A stretch of 64,000 bases of DNA from Pseudaeromonas sp963677375 (GTDB taxonomy: Bacteria; Pseudomonadota; Gammaproteobacteria; Enterobacterales; Aeromonadaceae): NCBI GenBank assembly GCA_963677375.2, contig CAXXIF010000004.1, positions 186,001-250,000 on the forward strand, in the 5' to 3' direction. The notes under the pieces were generated by a model. The model did not search any database and had not been told where the DNA came from. It worked only from the letters and a program-made list of their open reading frames with translations. This document shows positions 62,488 through 64,000 of the stretch, piece after piece (the stretch's first letter is position 1; each line of letters starts with the position of its first letter). Both the position numbers and the translations under genes were made by a program.

Positions 62488-62985
62488 TTATAGTTTCTCT
62501 GGATCAAGAATTATATTGACGTTGTTACCAAAACCTTGGGTTAAGACTTGGGTTTGATAGACATCATTTGGGCTGAAAAGTAGTTGATATTTGCCATTAG
62601 ACTGTAAGCGAGCGTAGAAAGGCATTATAAAATAATCGTTACTGTTGCTAATTTGATTAGGGTCAAAATTAAAGCTCAGGGGGATAGGCTGACCTTTAAT
62701 CCCAGATTGACATGTTGTTCGTATGAACTCCATTTCGCTAAATCCTGCACCTGCCTTTGTTGTCATTAATGCAAGTAATAGCAAGTCATCTGGCTGCACT
62801 TCAAGGTTAGATGAAAAATCGATAGTGCCGGATATTTCACCAGATGGTTTGTCTTGGCTGCAAACATATTTACTGCCATCTGACATTTCAATTGTAACAT
62901 CCGAGGTTTTTTTATCTTCAGAACCAGATCCGCAAGCAGATAAAAATATGACGCTGAATATTATCGCTATGTATTTTATTGACAT
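62488..62985 (-). CDS. Cassette gene: YbaY-like lipoprotein, copy 2
   Basis: 165 aa, differing from copy 1 at 56519-57016 by one visible residue (NLEVQPDD for NLEAQPDD) and by about six bases over the whole cassette. Lipobox cysteine at 18. The two copies have different left-hand attC sequences (short and standard type 1), so the cassette moved as a unit. Confidence 0.65.
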   Translation of the reverse strand: MSIKYIAIIFSVIFLSACGSGSEDKKTSDVTIEMSDGSKYVCSQDKPSGEISGTIDFSSNLEVQPDDLLLLALMTTKAGAGFSEMEFIRTTCQSGIKGQPIPLSFNFDPNQISNSNDYFIMPFYARLQSNGKYQLLFSPNDVYQTQVLTQGFGNNVNIILDPEKL

Positions 62986-63017
62986 TAAATTTACTCTGTG
63001 AGTGATGGATGGTTTTT

Positions 63018-63099
63018 ACATAACATTTTAGTTATGGGGCGCGCGGCTTTTATGCGCGTCCCAGTGAGCGAAGCGAGCGACTTAAACTATTTGTTAGCT
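63018..63099 (-). repeat. attC site, type 1
   Basis: ACATAAC to GTTAGCT, loop GGCTTTTATGC. Confidence 0.85.
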
Positions 63100-63885
63100 G
63101 TGGCTGCATTTGATTGGAATTAATGTAAACTCGTATTCTTCGCCACATTGACATCTGAATTTACAATCTTCTTTTATTTTGTTTTGTGGTATAAAAAGGA
63201 TGTCGCTACAATTCTGACACTTAAAATTTTCACCATCATAAATATCAAGGATGAAATTGTTTTCATCGACTTTTGTTATGCTGTGACGAGCCGAACACTT
63301 TGGGTTGTCGCACTCAACGTAATCATTGTTAGATAAAAGGTACTTTGTAAGTAAAGTTTCTTCGCCACACAATGTGCATTTGTGTTTGTAATACTCTGCA
63401 AAAGTTAGTACGAGATTTGATTCAACTAATGTGGATAGCTCATCAATCATGATTTTGAGGTCGAACTCTGGTTTTAGCTCAGAACCATACTCAATTGCTT
63501 TGTTTGGTTGGCAGATGTGTAGAGCATTCCCTAGCTTATTGTAATTTTTTGCTAACCATGCGGCTTTAGGCAATGCCTGTGATCCAAGCTTTATCCATGG
63601 AGTATCTTTTGTGTCTATATCTCTCGAGAGCTTTATTTCAACTTCTGTTACACTTTCAAATAATGGCTCCAATCTAGATAGTTTTTTAATCAACTTGTTT
63701 GGTGCCCATTCGCGCATGTATGTTGGCGTTAAATTATCGAATATGTTGGCAACATGCAAATAGGTTAACGCTTCTATACAAAAGCGCAGTTCTAGACAGG
63801 CATAATAAAAGTTGTTGACGTCATTCACCGATAAAAGTTTTTTCGCTCTGTCTAAATGAAATTTAGGGTGGTAAGTGTTGAACAT
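63094..63885 (-). CDS. Cassette gene: zinc-ribbon protein with helical N-terminus
   Basis: 263 aa. The N-terminal 150 residues are helical, with DVNNFYYACLELRFCIEALT resembling an RNase-type or HEPN-like helix pair. Two zinc-ribbon-like parts follow: CTLCGEE with CDNPKC (about 170-200) and CQNCSD with CQCGEE (about 222-250). Soluble, no signal peptide. The stop lies inside attC. No named family recognised. Confidence 0.65.
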   Translation of the reverse strand: MFNTYHPKFHLDRAKKLLSVNDVNNFYYACLELRFCIEALTYLHVANIFDNLTPTYMREWAPNKLIKKLSRLEPLFESVTEVEIKLSRDIDTKDTPWIKLGSQALPKAAWLAKNYNKLGNALHICQPNKAIEYGSELKPEFDLKIMIDELSTLVESNLVLTFAEYYKHKCTLCGEETLLTKYLLSNNDYVECDNPKCSARHSITKVDENNFILDIYDGENFKCQNCSDILFIPQNKIKEDCKFRCQCGEEYEFTLIPIKCSHS

Positions 63886-63899
63886 GGTATTCCTTAGAC

Positions 63900-63981
63900 A
63901 GCTAACATTTTAGTTATGGGGCGCGCGGCTTTTATGCGCGTCCCAGTGAGCGAAGCGAACGACTTAAACTATTTGTTAACT
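63900..63981 (-). repeat. attC site, type 1
   Basis: AGCTAAC to GTTAACT, loop GGCTTTTATGC. The next cassette begins here and leaves the window. Confidence 0.85.
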
Positions 63982-64000
63982 TCTATGCTCTATGGCTAGG

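Noticed and set aside
43986..63981. CRISPR array
   Set aside because: Repeats are about 80 bp hairpins spaced by genes or 370-416 bp modules, which is the pattern of attC, not CRISPR.

Overview
The window looks like a chromosomal segment of a free-living, nitrogen-fixing gammaproteobacterium. The NifD and NifK proteins look closer to the Klebsiella type than to other nif types, and a chemoreceptor, a GGDEF protein and a PhnA protein lie nearby. A long array of integron cassettes of the kind called a superintegron fills the right-hand third. I suspect an Aeromonadales- or Vibrio-like lineage but cannot prove it from sequence alone.

Region 1 (1 to about 28,640, + strand) is the late half of a Mu-like transposable prophage. 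It holds a Mor/C-type activator, a lysis cassette, Mu gp25-gp30 type packaging and portal genes, protease/scaffold, major head protein, tail tube, tape measure and a set of large tail-tip genes. No contractile sheath gene is visible and the tail genes resemble those of B3/D3112-type phages, so a long flexible tail is likely. Three accessory insertions (morons) interrupt the late genes: a HEPN-type gene pair (657-1804), a P-loop NTPase (9781-11100), and a reverse transcriptase with a small membrane protein on the opposite strand (15270-16248), next to a repeat-rich non-coding stretch. A triple direct repeat at 28579-28624 probably marks the right end of the prophage.

Region 2 (28,640-38,165, + strand) is a molybdenum nitrogenase cluster: nifH, nifD, nifK, nifT, nifY, then nifE, nifN, nifX and a nif-type 2[4Fe-4S] ferredoxin. 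Sigma-54 -24/-12 elements with NifA-type TGT-N10-ACA sites stand upstream of nifH and nifE. nifB, nifU, nifS, nifV and nifA are not in the window. The prophage end lies about 120 bases upstream of the nifH NifA site.

Region 3 (38,166-43,450) carries ordinary chromosomal genes: a small conserved protein, PhnA/YjdM, a CDF-type cation transporter, a GGDEF diguanylate cyclase with an NTF2-like N-terminus, and a chemoreceptor.

Region 4 (43,471-64,000) is the distal end of a large integron cassette array. All cassette genes are on the minus strand, so attI and intI should lie to the right of the window. I located 27 complete attC sites of three sequence types, plus two half sites cut by insertion sequences. 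Cassette genes encode small membrane proteins, lipoproteins, an Excalibur-domain protein, an Imm70-like immunity protein, a YefM/YoeB toxin-antitoxin pair, a putative Abi-like membrane protein and unknowns. Eleven copies of a gene-less cassette, either 369 bp or 413-416 bp long, are spread through the array. Two identical inverted copies of a 1,664-bp IS3-family element bracket about 4 kb of cassettes, and two fragments of an IS30-type element mark the distal edge. I saw no tRNA, rRNA or CRISPR array.
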